A stretch of 64,000 nt of DNA from Reyranella massiliensis 521 (GTDB lineage Bacteria; Pseudomonadota; Alphaproteobacteria; Reyranellales; Reyranellaceae). Positions 1-9,918 of this stretch are shown piece by piece. The stretch's first letter is position 1. Every line of letters begins with the position of its first letter. The stretch covers positions 3,471,235-3,535,234 of the forward strand of contig NZ_HE997181.1 in NCBI RefSeq assembly GCF_000312425.1, in the 5' to 3' direction. The notes beneath the pieces are model-generated. The model was not told the origin of the DNA. It did not search any database and saw only the letters and a program-made list of their open reading frames with translations. The translations under genes and the position numbers were made by a program.

Positions 1-504
<504 letters not shown>

Positions 505-506
505 GC

Positions 507-2558
507 TTAGCCCTCGATCTTCGAGAAGTCGGCCACCGTGTCCATGGTGGCGCGAATCTGGTTGAGCAGTTTCAGCCTGTTCAATCGCAATTCAGGCTTA
601 TCCGTGACGTTGACTGTGACCTTGTCGAACAAAGCGTCGATCGGCGCGCGCAGGCCCGCGAACGCCTTCATGGCGCCAGCGAAGTCCTCGGCAGCCAGCG
701 CGGGCCTGACGATACGCTCGACTTCGGCCAAAGCCGAAGCAACGTTTTTCTCCTCCGCTTGTTCCAGCAGAGCGGCGTCGGGCGTACCGGCGATCTTCGC
801 CGCGAGTCCCTTGTCCTTCTTTTCTTCGGCGCGAACGATGTTGGCGGCGCGACCATAAGCGGTAAGCAAATTCTTGCCGGCTTCCGTGCCCAGGAAGGAT
901 TGCAACGCCTCGACCCGGGCGAGCAGGCGGACCAGATCGTCTTCGCTGCCCAGCGCCAGCACGGCGTCCACGATGTCGTGACGTACGCCCTTCTCGCGCA
1001 TCTGCACTTTCAGGCGCTCGGCGAAGAAGGCGAGCAGATCGTCCGCCTTCACGAAGGGCCGCAACGGCAGGCGCAGCTTGTTCTCGATCACGATGCGGAT
1101 GACACCCAGCGCCGCGCGACGGAGCGCAAACGGATCGCGCGACCCCGTGGGCTTCTCGCCGATCGACCAGAAGGACACCAGCGCATCGAGCTTGTCGGCC
1201 AGCGCCACGGCGATCGACACCGGCGCGCTGGGGCAGCGGTCGTTCGGACCCGCCGGCGCATAGTGATCGCCGATGGCATCGGCCACCGCTGGCGACAGCT
1301 TCTCGCCCAGCGCGTAGTAGCGACCCATCACGCCCTGCAGTTCGGGGAACTCGCCCACCATGCCGCTCACCAGATCGGCCTTGCAGAGCCGCGCCGCTTT
1401 CGCGACGTCATTGGCGTCAGTGCCCGGCACCGACCTGGCAATTTCGCCGGCCAGCTTGACGATGCGCTCGACGCGCTCGGCCTGCGTGCCGAGCTTGGCG
1501 TGGAACACGACCTTCTCCAGCGCAGGGAGACGAGAGTCGAGTGTCTGTTTGCGGTCCTGGTCCCAGAAGAACTTGGCATCCGCCAGCCGTCCCCTAAGCA
1601 CGCGCTCGTTGCCGGCGACGATCGTCTTGCCGCCATCGCGCGCCACGTTGTTGGCGACCACGACGAAGCGATTGGCCAGCGTCCCGTCGGCCTTGGCCGT
1701 CGTGAAGAAACGCAGATGCACCTTCATCGAGACGATCAGCACTTCCGGCGGCACGTCCATGAACTGCGCATCGATGGCGCCGAGCATCGGCACCGGCCAT
1801 TCGGTGAGGCCGGCCACTTCTTCGAGCAGGCTCTCGTCCTCGTTCAGCTTGACCTGCGACTCGAGGCAGAGCTTGCGCGCGCCCTCGAGAATGATCGCCT
1901 TGCGCTCGGCGGCATCCAGGACGACATGCGCGCCCCGCAGCTTGGCTGTGTAGTCGGCGAAGTTCGAGACCTCGACCGTGCCCTTGGACAGGAAGCGGTG
2001 GCCGCGCGTCGTGGCGCCGAAGACGATGGGCGCCATCTGGCCGCCGGGCGAGACTTCGCCCTTCAGCACCTTGCCGTCGAACAGGGCGACGATGGACTGC
2101 AGCGGACGCACCCACTGCATGGTGCTGCTGCCCCACTTCATCGACTTGGGCCAGGGCAGCGCCTTCATCGCCGCATCGATCACCCCCGGCAAGGCCTCCG
2201 CGGTCGGGCCACCCTTCTTGGTGACCACGGCAAACCAGAACTCACCCTTGCCCGTGTCGCGCTTTTCGGCCTGGTCGAGCGACGCAAGACCGGCGCCCTT
2301 CAGGAAGCCCTGGACGGCCTGATCCGGCGCGCCGACGCGCGGTCCGCGCTTTTCCTCGCTGACATCGTCGCGCGAGGCCGGGATGCCGTCGATGACCAGG
2401 GTCAGGCGCCGCGGCGTCGCGAAGGCCCGCGCCTGCTCGAAGCCGATGCCTGCGCCCTTAAGCCCATCACAGACCAGACGCTTGAGGTCATCGGCAGCGC
2501 GCGTCTGCATGCGCGCGGGAATCTCTTCGGAGAGCAGTTCGAGAAGAAGCTCGGCCAT
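507..2558 (-). CDS. glyS: Glycyl-tRNA synthetase beta subunit
   Basis: This is the beta subunit of the alpha2-beta2 bacterial glycyl-tRNA synthetase and contributes tRNA binding. It has 683 residues, close to the 689 of E. coli GlyS. The open frame extends upstream to 2615, but the ATG at 2558 gives the family N-terminus [18 protein letters not shown]. It sits 2 nt after the glyQ stop, which indicates translational coupling. The family segments [17 protein letters not shown] and the C-terminal [11 protein letters not shown] with [12 protein letters not shown] are present. No disruption is visible. Confidence 0.97.
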   Translation of the reverse strand: MAELLLELLSEEIPARMQTRAADDLKRLVCDGLKGAGIGFEQARAFATPRRLTLVIDGIPASRDDVSEEKRGPRVGAPDQAVQGFLKGAGLASLDQAEKRDTGKGEFWFAVVTKKGGPTAEALPGVIDAAMKALPWPKSMKWGSSTMQWVRPLQSIVALFDGKVLKGEVSPGGQMAPIVFGATTRGHRFLSKGTVEVSNFADYTAKLRGAHVVLDAAERKAIILEGARKLCLESQVKLNEDESLLEEVAGLTEWPVPMLGAIDAQFMDVPPEVLIVSMKVHLRFFTTAKADGTLANRFVVVANNVARDGGKTIVAGNERVLRGRLADAKFFWDQDRKQTLDSRLPALEKVVFHAKLGTQAERVERIVKLAGEIARSVPGTDANDVAKAARLCKADLVSGMVGEFPELQGVMGRYYALGEKLSPAVADAIGDHYAPAGPNDRCPSAPVSIAVALADKLDALVSFWSIGEKPTGSRDPFALRRAALGVIRIVIENKLRLPLRPFVKADDLLAFFAERLKVQMREKGVRHDIVDAVLALGSEDDLVRLLARVEALQSFLGTEAGKNLLTAYGRAANIVRAEEKKDKGLAAKIAGTPDAALLEQAEEKNVASALAEVERIVRPALAAEDFAGAMKAFAGLRAPIDALFDKVTVNVTDKPELRLNRLKLLNQIRATMDTVADFSKIEG

Positions 2559-2560
2559 CT

Positions 2561-3484
2561 TCAGGCAGCCCCTTCGGCCGTGCTCGGAGCGGGCTTCTTC
2601 TGCGTGGCCAGCCACGCTTCGCAGCAGGCCTTAGCGAGATCGCGCACGCGCAGGATATAGCTCTGCCGCTCGGCCACGCTGATCACGCCGCGGGCATCGA
2701 GCAGGTTGAAGCTGTGCGAAGCCTTGATGCACTGCTCGTAGGCCGGCAGCGGCAGCTTCTTCTCGATCAGCCTGCCGCATTCCTTCTCGGCATCCGCGAA
2801 GTGGCGGAACAGCATCTCTGTATCGGCGTGCTCGAAATTGTAGGCCGATTGTTCCCGCTCGTTCTGCAGGAACACGTCGCCATAGGTCAGCGGCACGTCG
2901 GAGTCGGCGCGATTGTAGGGCAGCTCGTAGACCGACTTCTTGTCGAACAGGTACATGGCCAGACGTTCGAGGCCGTAGGTGATCTCGCCGGCCACCAGAT
3001 CGACCTCGATGCCGCCGACCTGCTGGAAATAGGTGAACTGGGTGATCTCCATGCCGTCGCACCAGACTTCCCAGCCCAGGCCCCAGGCGCCCAAAGTCGG
3101 GCTCTCCCAGTCATCCTCGACGAAACGGATATCGTGCAGGGAGGTGTCGATGCCGATCGCTTCCAGCGAGCCGAGGTAGCGCTCCAGAATGTCGGGCGGC
3201 GACGGCTTCAGGATCGCCTGGAACTGATAGTAGTGCTGCAGCCGCATGGGATTCTCGCCATAGCGACCGTCGCCCGGCCGGCGCGAGGGCTGCACATAGG
3301 CCGCATACCAGGGCTTCGGCCCCAGGGCGCGCAAGGTGGTCGCCGTATGGAAGGTGCCGGCGCCCATTTCCATGTCGAAGGGCTGCAGGATCAGGCAACC
3401 TTGGCGGGCCCAATACTCCTGCAGAGTCAGGATCAGTTCCTGGAAGCACGTTGGCTTGGCACGCGCTGGTGAGGGGTCGGACAC
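2561..3484 (-). CDS. glyQ: Glycyl-tRNA synthetase alpha subunit
   Basis: This is the class II catalytic subunit of heterotetrameric glycyl-tRNA synthetase, which charges tRNA-Gly. The 307 residues match the usual length of about 300. The family segments [32 protein letters not shown] and [17 protein letters not shown] are near the N-terminus, followed by [20 protein letters not shown]. It is the first gene of a minus-strand glyQ-glyS-ppdK run with gaps of 2 nt. No T-box or other leader structure was recognised upstream. Confidence 0.97.
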   Translation of the reverse strand: MSDPSPARAKPTCFQELILTLQEYWARQGCLILQPFDMEMGAGTFHTATTLRALGPKPWYAAYVQPSRRPGDGRYGENPMRLQHYYQFQAILKPSPPDILERYLGSLEAIGIDTSLHDIRFVEDDWESPTLGAWGLGWEVWCDGMEITQFTYFQQVGGIEVDLVAGEITYGLERLAMYLFDKKSVYELPYNRADSDVPLTYGDVFLQNEREQSAYNFEHADTEMLFRHFADAEKECGRLIEKKLPLPAYEQCIKASHSFNLLDARGVISVAERQSYILRVRDLAKACCEAWLATQKKPAPSTAEGAA

Positions 3485-3610
3485 CAGTATTCCCCGAAGC
3501 TCAGAAGGCCTTGTCTTTCCGCGACTTAAGGCTGTTTTTGCGGTGCGGCAAAATAGGTGCGACCCCTACCCCGGTCAAGCATAGCTCCCGGATGGAGCCG
3601 TGATGCGGCC

Positions 3611-3889
3611 TTATGGCCGCGGACGACCGCAATGGCCGCATTTTTCAGCAGCGGTCGAAATATAGGCACCGCAGCCGGCACACTGGACCGTATCCTCCAC
3701 CACCACTTTCCGCGCCGGGGCTGCAGGAGCCGGAGGGTTGGCGGCGGCTGGCGGCGGCGCCGGAGGCCGCTGCGGCGGCACTTCCGGCTTGCCGACGAAG
3801 CGGTCGAACAGGCCTTTCCAGTGCCGGAACGTCTTCCACAGGCCGTACAGCGCCACGCCAAACAGGATGATCTTGAGTAGGAGACCCAT
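3611..3889 (-). CDS. Small membrane-anchored zinc-ribbon protein (PP0621-like)
   Basis: This 92-residue protein starts with one hydrophobic helix (MGLLLKIILFGVALYGLW). A basic stretch and a Pro/Ala-rich linker (about residues 35-60) follow, and it ends in a four-cysteine knuckle, C-x-x-C at CAGC and again at CGHC, typical of a zinc ribbon. It resembles the PP0621 group of small proteobacterial membrane proteins. The ribbon would face the cytoplasm if the N-terminus is outside, but topology is inference. It lies upstream of glyQ on the same strand and divergent from glpD. Function unknown. Confidence 0.75.
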   Translation of the reverse strand: MGLLLKIILFGVALYGLWKTFRHWKGLFDRFVGKPEVPPQRPPAPPPAAANPPAPAAPARKVVVEDTVQCAGCGAYISTAAEKCGHCGRPRP

Positions 3890-3932
3890 GCGGCCTTTTG
3901 CGGTTCCTGCGAAATTCGGTCAAGCGGGCTAT

Positions 3933-5477
3933 ATGTATCCGATGAATGAAACGGGGGACCGCCCGCTCGACCTGTTCGTGGTCGGCGGCGGCATTAACGG
4001 CGCGGGTATCGCCTGCGACGCGGCGGGACGGGCGCTCAAGGTCGGCCTCTGCGAAATGAACGATTTCGCAAGCGCCACCTCTTCCAAGGCGACCAAGCTC
4101 ATCCATGGCGGCCTGCGCTACCTGGAACAGTACGAATTCCGCCTGGTGCGCGAGGCGCTTCAGGAGCGCGAAGTCCTGCTGGCCAAGGCGCCGCACCTCT
4201 CCTGGCCGCTGCGCTTCGTCCTTCCTCACGAACCGCATCTGCGCCCACGCTGGATGCTGCGGCTCGGCCTCTTCCTCTACGACCATCTCGACTGGCACAT
4301 GACCCTGCCCAAGTCGATCGCCGTCGACCTGCCGACCTCCAAGTTCGGCGTCGGCCTGAAGCCCTCCTTCCAGAAGGGCTTCGTCTACTCCGACGCCTGG
4401 GTGGACGATGCCCGGCTGGTCATCTGCAACCTGAAATCGGCCCGCGAGATGGGCGCCAGGATCTTTGCCCGCCACCGCTGCGTCTCGGCGCGGCGCAGTG
4501 CCGACGGCAAGCTGTGGAACATCACGCTCGAAGGGCCTGGCGGCGTCCCGGTCCACCTGCAGGCGCGCGGCCTGGTGAACGCGGCGGGCCCGTGGGTGAA
4601 GCATTTCCTCGACGAACAGACCGAGGTGAAGACGAACAAGCGCGTTCGCCTCATCAAGGGCAGCCACATCATCGTGCCGCGCCTGTACGAAGGCGATCAC
4701 GCCTTCATCCTGCAGAACAGCGACAACCGCATTGTCTTCGTCATCCCCTACGAGCGTTCCTTCTCGCTGATCGGCACGACCGACATCGCCGTCGATTCGG
4801 GTGAAGCCCCCGTCTGCTCCCCCGAGGAGATCACCTATCTCTGCGACATCGCCGGCCACTACATGCAGAAGCCGGTACGGCCGGAAGACGTGGTGTGGAC
4901 CTATTCCGGCGTGCGCCCGCTGTTCGACGACGGCGACGACAATCCCTCGGCGGTGACGCGCGACTACCATCTCGAAGTCGATGGCGCGGTCGGAACGGCG
5001 CCGCTGCTCTCGGTGTTCGGCGGCAAGATCACGACCTACCGGCGGCTGGCCGAGCACGCGCTCAAGGACCTGGAGCCCTACTTCCCACGGATGGGCGGGC
5101 CGTGGACCGATTCGCGCGCGGTCTACGATGGCGAGATGGCCGATGCCCCGACCTTCGAGAAGGCTTTCGAGCTGTTCGTTGCCGGCGCCAGCGCCACCTA
5201 TCCCGGCCTGCCGAAGGATCTCGTCCATGTGCTGGCCCGCCGCCACGGCTCGGGCCTGGACGACCTTCTGGAAGGCGTGAAGAGCGTCGCCGACCTCGGC
5301 CGCCACTTCGGCGGCCACCTCTACGAGGCCGAAGTCCGCCACCTGGTGCGCGACGAATGGGCGGTCGAGGCCGAGGACGTGCTGTGGCGCCGGACCAAGG
5401 AAGGCCTGCACATGACCGAGGCCCAGCGGACGGAATTCGCACGCTGGATGGACGAGCAGCGGCCGAACTTTACATAA
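3933..5477 (+). CDS. glpD: Aerobic glycerol-3-phosphate dehydrogenase
   Basis: This membrane-associated flavoenzyme oxidises glycerol-3-phosphate to dihydroxyacetone phosphate and passes electrons to quinone. Counted from 3933, the 514 residues match E. coli GlpD (501). An FAD-binding GGGINGAG motif lies at about residues 18-25 and the family block SSKATKLIHGGLRYLEQYEF follows. The DAWVDDARLV and ITTYRRLAEHAL segments are also present. The open frame continues upstream to 3738, but that part overlaps the zinc-ribbon gene and is not family-like. ATG 3942 is an alternative start; neither has a clear Shine-Dalgarno. No glpF or glpK is adjacent. Confidence 0.95.
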   Translation: MYPMNETGDRPLDLFVVGGGINGAGIACDAAGRALKVGLCEMNDFASATSSKATKLIHGGLRYLEQYEFRLVREALQEREVLLAKAPHLSWPLRFVLPHEPHLRPRWMLRLGLFLYDHLDWHMTLPKSIAVDLPTSKFGVGLKPSFQKGFVYSDAWVDDARLVICNLKSAREMGARIFARHRCVSARRSADGKLWNITLEGPGGVPVHLQARGLVNAAGPWVKHFLDEQTEVKTNKRVRLIKGSHIIVPRLYEGDHAFILQNSDNRIVFVIPYERSFSLIGTTDIAVDSGEAPVCSPEEITYLCDIAGHYMQKPVRPEDVVWTYSGVRPLFDDGDDNPSAVTRDYHLEVDGAVGTAPLLSVFGGKITTYRRLAEHALKDLEPYFPRMGGPWTDSRAVYDGEMADAPTFEKAFELFVAGASATYPGLPKDLVHVLARRHGSGLDDLLEGVKSVADLGRHFGGHLYEAEVRHLVRDEWAVEAEDVLWRRTKEGLHMTEAQRTEFARWMDEQRPNFT

Positions 5478-5544
5478 ATTAACCCTGCGACCGGGGACGT
5501 CCGGCGCCGTCGGCTCGTATCATCGGAACATCCTCTTCTGCCGC

Positions 5545-6132
5545 ATGAGGTTTCCGATGACCTTCCGTCCTCTCCTTCTCGGTGCTTCGGCTGCCGTCGT
5601 CCTTGCTGCGGGCCTGGCCTTTGCCGGCCCTGCCCTGGCGCTCGACACCGACGGTTCGATGCAACTGGCGCAGGCCGCCCCGCCTGCGCCACACGCCCAC
5701 GGCGCACCGGGGGCCACGCCGGGAGCGCCTGGCGCCGACCGGATGATGCGCGGCGAACGCATGGCCTCGCCGCGCGCCATGTGCCAGGACATGGTCGCCC
5801 GCCGGATCGGCGATCGCGCCTATATCAAGGCCCGGCTCGACCTGAAGCCCGAGCAGATGGCCGCCTGGAACGCTTTCGAGAAGGCAGCCGACGAGGCCAG
5901 CTCCAAGTCGATGGCGCGCTGCGCCACCCTGCCGACCGAGATGAAGGAGCGGCCGGACTACCTCCAGCGCCTGACGATGGAGGAAGAGGCGATGAAGGCC
6001 CGCATCGCCACCATCGAGGCCGTGAAGCCTTCGCTCACGGCGCTCTACAATACCCTCACGGCCGACCAGAAGGCCGTGTTCGACCGTCCGCGCGGGATGA
6101 TGGCCGGCATGCGCGGCCATCACCGCAACTAG
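5545..6132 (+). CDS. Periplasmic Spy/CpxP-like protein with LTXXQ motif
   Basis: This is a 195-residue exported protein. A signal peptide (hydrophobic stretch LLLGASAAVVLAAGLAFAGPALA) precedes a low-complexity Pro/Ala/Gly segment with many His and Met. A helical domain then carries paired repeats, LDLKPEQMAAWNAFEKAA and, near the end, LYNTLTADQKAVFD, which match the LTXXQ family. Related Spy/CpxP proteins act as periplasmic chaperones or metal and stress sensors. The Met/His-rich ends could bind metal, which is inference. ATG 5557 is also a plausible start because a GAGG lies just upstream. Confidence 0.8.
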   Translation: MRFPMTFRPLLLGASAAVVLAAGLAFAGPALALDTDGSMQLAQAAPPAPHAHGAPGATPGAPGADRMMRGERMASPRAMCQDMVARRIGDRAYIKARLDLKPEQMAAWNAFEKAADEASSKSMARCATLPTEMKERPDYLQRLTMEEEAMKARIATIEAVKPSLTALYNTLTADQKAVFDRPRGMMAGMRGHHRN

Positions 6133-6139
6133 GCGTCGC

Positions 6140-7132
6140 CTATTCCGGCTTGAGGCCGGCCGCGTCGACGATCTTCTTCCAGCGCACGGTTTCGGCGCTG
6201 ATGTGCCGGGCGAGTTCTTCGGACGAGCCCGGCATCGGGATCGCGCCGACCGAACGCATCTTCGTCTGCATTTCGTCGGATTTCACGGCGCCGACGATCT
6301 CATTGCTCAGGAGCTTGACGATCTCCGGCGGCGTCTTGGCCGGCGCCGCGACATAGAGCCAGACCACCGCGTCGTAGCCCGGCACGGCCGCCTCGGCGAT
6401 CGTCGGCACGTCGGGCAGGTCGGGCGCGCGCGTCGGCGAAGTCACGCCCAGAGCCCGCACCGCGCCGCTGCGGATGTGCGGCAGATGGATCGAAATGCTG
6501 TCCATGGCGACCGGGATACGGCCCGCCAGCAGGTCCTGCTGCAGGAGCGCACTTCCCTTGTAGGGCACGTTCTCGATCTGCATGCCGGTCTCGGTCTTGA
6601 GCAGCTCCATGGCAAGATGCGTGGAGCTGCCGAGGCCGGCCGCACCATAGGTCATCTCGCCGGGCTTGGACTTCACCAAGGCAACCAGCTCCTGGATCGT
6701 CTTGGCCGGCACGTCCTTGTGAACCAGCAAGACGTTGGGGACGCTGGCGACCAGCGCGACGGGCACGAAGTCGTTGGCCGTGTCGAACGGCATGTTGGCA
6801 TAGATGAACTGGTTGGTGACGGCAGTTCCCAGCGCGCCGAAGAACAGCGTGTAGCCATCCGGGGTCGACCGGGCGACGGTCGCCGCGCCGATATTGCCGC
6901 CCGCGCCGGGTCGGTTGTCCACGATCACCTGGGTCTTGAGAGCCGCCTCAAGCCGGGCGGCCGTGAGCCGCGCCAGGATGTCGGTGATGCCACCGGGCGC
7001 GAAACCCAGCACCAGTTTGATGGGTCCCTTGGGGTACTTGTCCTGCGCAAAAGCAGCCGGAGCGAGGAACGGCGTGGCGAACGAGGCAGCAGCAGCGCCA
7101 AGCAGCCAGCGCCGGCGAAAAGTGTGAGTCAT
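6140..7132 (-). CDS. Tripartite tricarboxylate transporter receptor (Bug family)
   Basis: This is a periplasmic solute receptor of the Bug/TctC family that delivers carboxylates to TctAB-type permeases. It has a Tat-like signal peptide (RRRWLLGAAAASFATPFLAPAAFA) followed by the family start YPKGPIKLVLGFAPGG and the ligand-site segment VDNRPGAGGNIGA. The ATG at 7132 has GGAAG just upstream; the frame extends only three codons further. It lies 3' of the acyl-CoA dehydrogenase on the same strand with a 21-nt gap. No TctA or TctB gene is in the window, so the ligand cannot be deduced. Confidence 0.9.
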   Translation of the reverse strand: MTHTFRRRWLLGAAAASFATPFLAPAAFAQDKYPKGPIKLVLGFAPGGITDILARLTAARLEAALKTQVIVDNRPGAGGNIGAATVARSTPDGYTLFFGALGTAVTNQFIYANMPFDTANDFVPVALVASVPNVLLVHKDVPAKTIQELVALVKSKPGEMTYGAAGLGSSTHLAMELLKTETGMQIENVPYKGSALLQQDLLAGRIPVAMDSISIHLPHIRSGAVRALGVTSPTRAPDLPDVPTIAEAAVPGYDAVVWLYVAAPAKTPPEIVKLLSNEIVGAVKSDEMQTKMRSVGAIPMPGSSEELARHISAETVRWKKIVDAAGLKPE

Positions 7133-7153
7133 TTCTTCCAATCCTTCCTGAAT

Positions 7154-8908
7154 TCAGCCGCCGAGGAGTTCCATGGCGCGGTCCATGGTCACGACGCGAT
7201 CGTCGAGCAGCGCCGCCGTCATCGCGTCTTCGGCGCGATGGTCCGGCAGGCCGAACGGATCGGCATTGCCCAGCCGATGATCGATGACCAGGCGGGACAG
7301 CAGCAGGCGGCGGGCGTCGCCCCCCTTTTCGCCGAGCCGTGCGCCCTCCGCCGCCATCAGCGCAGCGCTGGTCGCGTGATAGAGGCCGCTCGCGGCCTTG
7401 CGGCACGAGGCCTCGGCTTCCGGCTGCTTCGACACCTTCTCCGCGAAGTCGACGGCGCGATCGACAAGCTGGGCAACGCGGCCGCGGAACTGGCCGGGAA
7501 TCGGTGCAGTTCCGATATCCTTGTGCAGGGCTGCGGCCAACGCCTCGTGGGCACGGTCCTTGCCGACGGCACGGCGCACGATGTCGAGCGCGTTGACGCT
7601 CGACGTGCCCTCCCACAGGAGGCCGAGATGGGCGTCGCGCACCAGCTTGGCATTGCCCCAATCCTCGATGAAACCGTTGCCGCCGCGCATTTCCATCGCG
7701 CCGGTCGCCACCGCGACGTTGTCGCGGCTGGCGCGATATTTCAGCATCGGCGTCAGGATGCGCAGCTCGGCTTCGTTGCCTTGCGTCATCGCCACGGCCG
7801 CGGCGAGGCCTACAGACAGCGCCTGCTCGGTCGGCAGCATCAGCTTCAGCAGCTGGCGCCGTGCCATCGGATGGTCGATCAGCGTGCGGCCGAACGTGGT
7901 GCGGTGGCGGGCGACCTGCAGGGCCTCGTTGAGGCAGCGGCGCATCATGCCGGCAGCGCGGAAGCCATGGCTGAGCCGCGACAGGTTCACCTGATCCATC
8001 ATGTGCTTCAGGCCGCGGCCCTGCTCGCCCATCAGGTAGGCGACGGCGCCTTCCATGATGGTCTCGCCGGCGGCCATGGAGCGTGAGCCCATCTTGTCCT
8101 TGAGCCGCACGACCCGGTAGCGGTTGCGGCTGCCGTCATCGAGGCGGCGCGGCATGGCGAAGATCGAGAGGCCGGCATTGCCGGCGGGTGCGCCTTCGCA
8201 GCGCGCCAGCAGCAGGATCACGTCGTGATCGACGCAGGAGCAGAACCACTTGTCGCCCCACAGCTCCCAGTGATCGCCGACCTGGCGTGCGGTGAGCGCA
8301 TTGCCCGAGACATCCGAGCCGCCGGCCTTCTCGGTCATGAACTGCGCGCCCTTGAGGAGCTGGCTCATGTCCTGCGTAATCATGCGGTCGACGAAGCGCT
8401 TCTTGGTCGCCTCGTCGCCGTACTTCTGGATCAGCATGGTCGAGGTGTCGGTGACCGAGAGCGGGCAGAGCAGCGCGAACTCCGCCTGCGCGAAGATGTA
8501 CTGGAAGGCGTACTTCACCAGCGGTGTCACGGGCTCGTGCCAGCCCAGCACCGGCTTGTGCGACATGGCATGCAGGCCGAACTCGCCGAAGCCGATCTGC
8601 TCCATCTCGCGATAGGCTGGGTGATACTCGACCCAGTCCTCGTCGCGCCCGAAGCGGTCGCGGAAATGCAGGATTGGGGTGCGCTTGTCGGCCTGCAGCG
8701 CCAGCTCGTCGAGCCGATTGCCGGCCACTTCGCCCAACCGCTCGAAATGCGGCGTGAAGTGCGCCAAGGCAGCAGGATCGAGGTGCAGCGACAGCAGATC
8801 CTGCACCGAGCGATCGATCGACCAGAAGTTGAGGCCACGGCAATCCGGAGCAATGAGGTCGGAGCGCGACATCGGCCGCTCGAAGGTCATCTTTGTCAGG
8901 GTGTTCAT
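7154..8908 (-). CDS. Acyl-CoA dehydrogenase, AidB-like
   Basis: This is an FAD-dependent acyl-CoA dehydrogenase family protein of 584 residues, longer than ordinary members (about 380) and closest in architecture to AidB. Visible blocks are FMTEKAGGSDVSGN, ELWGDKWFCSCVD, RLKDKMGSRSMAAGE, RGGNGFIEDWG and LWEGTSSVNALDIVRRA. The ATG at 8908 has AAGGGGA about 6 nt upstream, so the 18 extra N-terminal codons of the open frame are rejected. The LysR gene is divergent, and a LysR-type operator lies between them. The substrate is not predictable; AidB proteins have also been linked to alkylation damage. Confidence 0.9.
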   Translation of the reverse strand: MNTLTKMTFERPMSRSDLIAPDCRGLNFWSIDRSVQDLLSLHLDPAALAHFTPHFERLGEVAGNRLDELALQADKRTPILHFRDRFGRDEDWVEYHPAYREMEQIGFGEFGLHAMSHKPVLGWHEPVTPLVKYAFQYIFAQAEFALLCPLSVTDTSTMLIQKYGDEATKKRFVDRMITQDMSQLLKGAQFMTEKAGGSDVSGNALTARQVGDHWELWGDKWFCSCVDHDVILLLARCEGAPAGNAGLSIFAMPRRLDDGSRNRYRVVRLKDKMGSRSMAAGETIMEGAVAYLMGEQGRGLKHMMDQVNLSRLSHGFRAAGMMRRCLNEALQVARHRTTFGRTLIDHPMARRQLLKLMLPTEQALSVGLAAAVAMTQGNEAELRILTPMLKYRASRDNVAVATGAMEMRGGNGFIEDWGNAKLVRDAHLGLLWEGTSSVNALDIVRRAVGKDRAHEALAAALHKDIGTAPIPGQFRGRVAQLVDRAVDFAEKVSKQPEAEASCRKAASGLYHATSAALMAAEGARLGEKGGDARRLLLSRLVIDHRLGNADPFGLPDHRAEDAMTAALLDDRVVTMDRAMELLGG

Positions 8909-8984
8909 GCACGTCCCCTTGAGAAAATTCCGGAGGAACTTGCGCCATAAACAGTGGTTCACAAATCGAGTTATCGGTAATCTG

Positions 8985-9005
8985 GAGTTGACTATTCCTC
9001 AACTC
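8985..9005. promoter_or_regulatory. Candidate LysR operator (7-bp inverted repeat)
   Basis: GAGTTGA, 7 nt, TCAACTC forms a perfect dyad in the 107-bp gap between the acyl-CoA dehydrogenase and the LysR gene. It contains T-N11-A (T at 8989, A at 9001), the core of LysR-type binding sites. It ends 10 nt before the LysR start, which fits autorepression and control of the divergent gene. Confidence 0.6.
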
Positions 9006-9015
9006 AAACCTGCCG

Positions 9016-9909
9016 ATGATCCCCCGCCTCCCGCCCCTCAACGCCCTGCGCGCCTTCGATGCCGCGGCCCGGCGCCTGAACTTCGCCCGTGCCGCAGCCG
9101 ATCTCGCGGTCACGCCCGGCGCTGTGAGCCGACAGATCCAGGCGCTGGAAGCGTCGCTCGGTGTCCGCCTGTTCACGCGCGGCAACCGCGCGGTCGAACT
9201 GACGGCGCGCGGCCAGGTCTATGCAAGGCAGGTGCAGGAGGCCTTCGACCGGCTGGGCCTCGCGACCGAGCAGTTGCGCGGCCGCGACCCGCACGGACCG
9301 CTGGCCATCTGCGCCTATCCGACTTTCGCCATGCGCTGGCTGATGCCGCGCTGGCGGCGGTTCCACGACATGCACCCGGCCATCGACCTGCAGCTCACGA
9401 CCTCCCTCGCGCCGGTCGATATCGCCCGCGACGGCTTCGATGCAGCCGTCCGCATCGGCGACGGCAATTGGCCAGGCCATGGCGCGGTCTGGCTGGCGGC
9501 CGTCGAGGTCTTTCCTGTCTGCAGTCCGGCCCTTGCCGCGCGGCTGCGCGACGCCGCCGACCTTCGCCATCACGTCCTGATCCACTCCGACCCGAGGCCC
9601 GACGACTGGCCGCGCTGGCTGCAGGCTGCAGGCGCTACCGGCGTGAACGGCGCGCGCGGCCCCCGCTTCGAGACGATGAGTCTCGCCTTCCAGGCCGCCA
9701 TTGAAGGCGTCGGCGTGGCGATGGGCGTGGGCTGCCTGGTAGCGGAAGACCTGGCGCTGGGGCGGCTCGTGCGGCCACTCTCCTTCACCCATCGCAGCAA
9801 GCGCGAGTTTCACCTCGTCTATCCCCAGGCGCGCGCCAGTGATCCCAGGCTTGCGGCCTTCCGCGCCTTTCTCGCCGCCGAGGCCGCGGCCGAAGCGGCG
9901 GCGACGTGA
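9016..9909 (+). CDS. LysR-type transcriptional regulator (GcvA-like)
   Basis: This 297-residue protein has an N-terminal winged helix-turn-helix with the GcvA-group sequence PPLNALRAFDAAARRLNF, AVTPGAVSRQIQALE and LFTRGNRAVELTARG (about residues 5-65). A periplasmic-binding-like effector domain follows. It is divergent from the AidB-like acyl-CoA dehydrogenase and shares a dyad operator with it, so it probably controls that gene. The C-terminus is an Ala/Glu-rich tail. The effector is unknown. Confidence 0.93.
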   Translation: MIPRLPPLNALRAFDAAARRLNFARAAADLAVTPGAVSRQIQALEASLGVRLFTRGNRAVELTARGQVYARQVQEAFDRLGLATEQLRGRDPHGPLAICAYPTFAMRWLMPRWRRFHDMHPAIDLQLTTSLAPVDIARDGFDAAVRIGDGNWPGHGAVWLAAVEVFPVCSPALAARLRDAADLRHHVLIHSDPRPDDWPRWLQAAGATGVNGARGPRFETMSLAFQAAIEGVGVAMGVGCLVAEDLALGRLVRPLSFTHRSKREFHLVYPQARASDPRLAAFRAFLAAEAAAEAAAT

Positions 9910-9918
9910 CGGCGTTCG

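Noticed and set aside
3738..3932. N-terminal extension of GlpD
   Set aside because: It overlaps the zinc-ribbon gene on the other strand and lacks similarity to GlpD, which begins just before the FAD motif.
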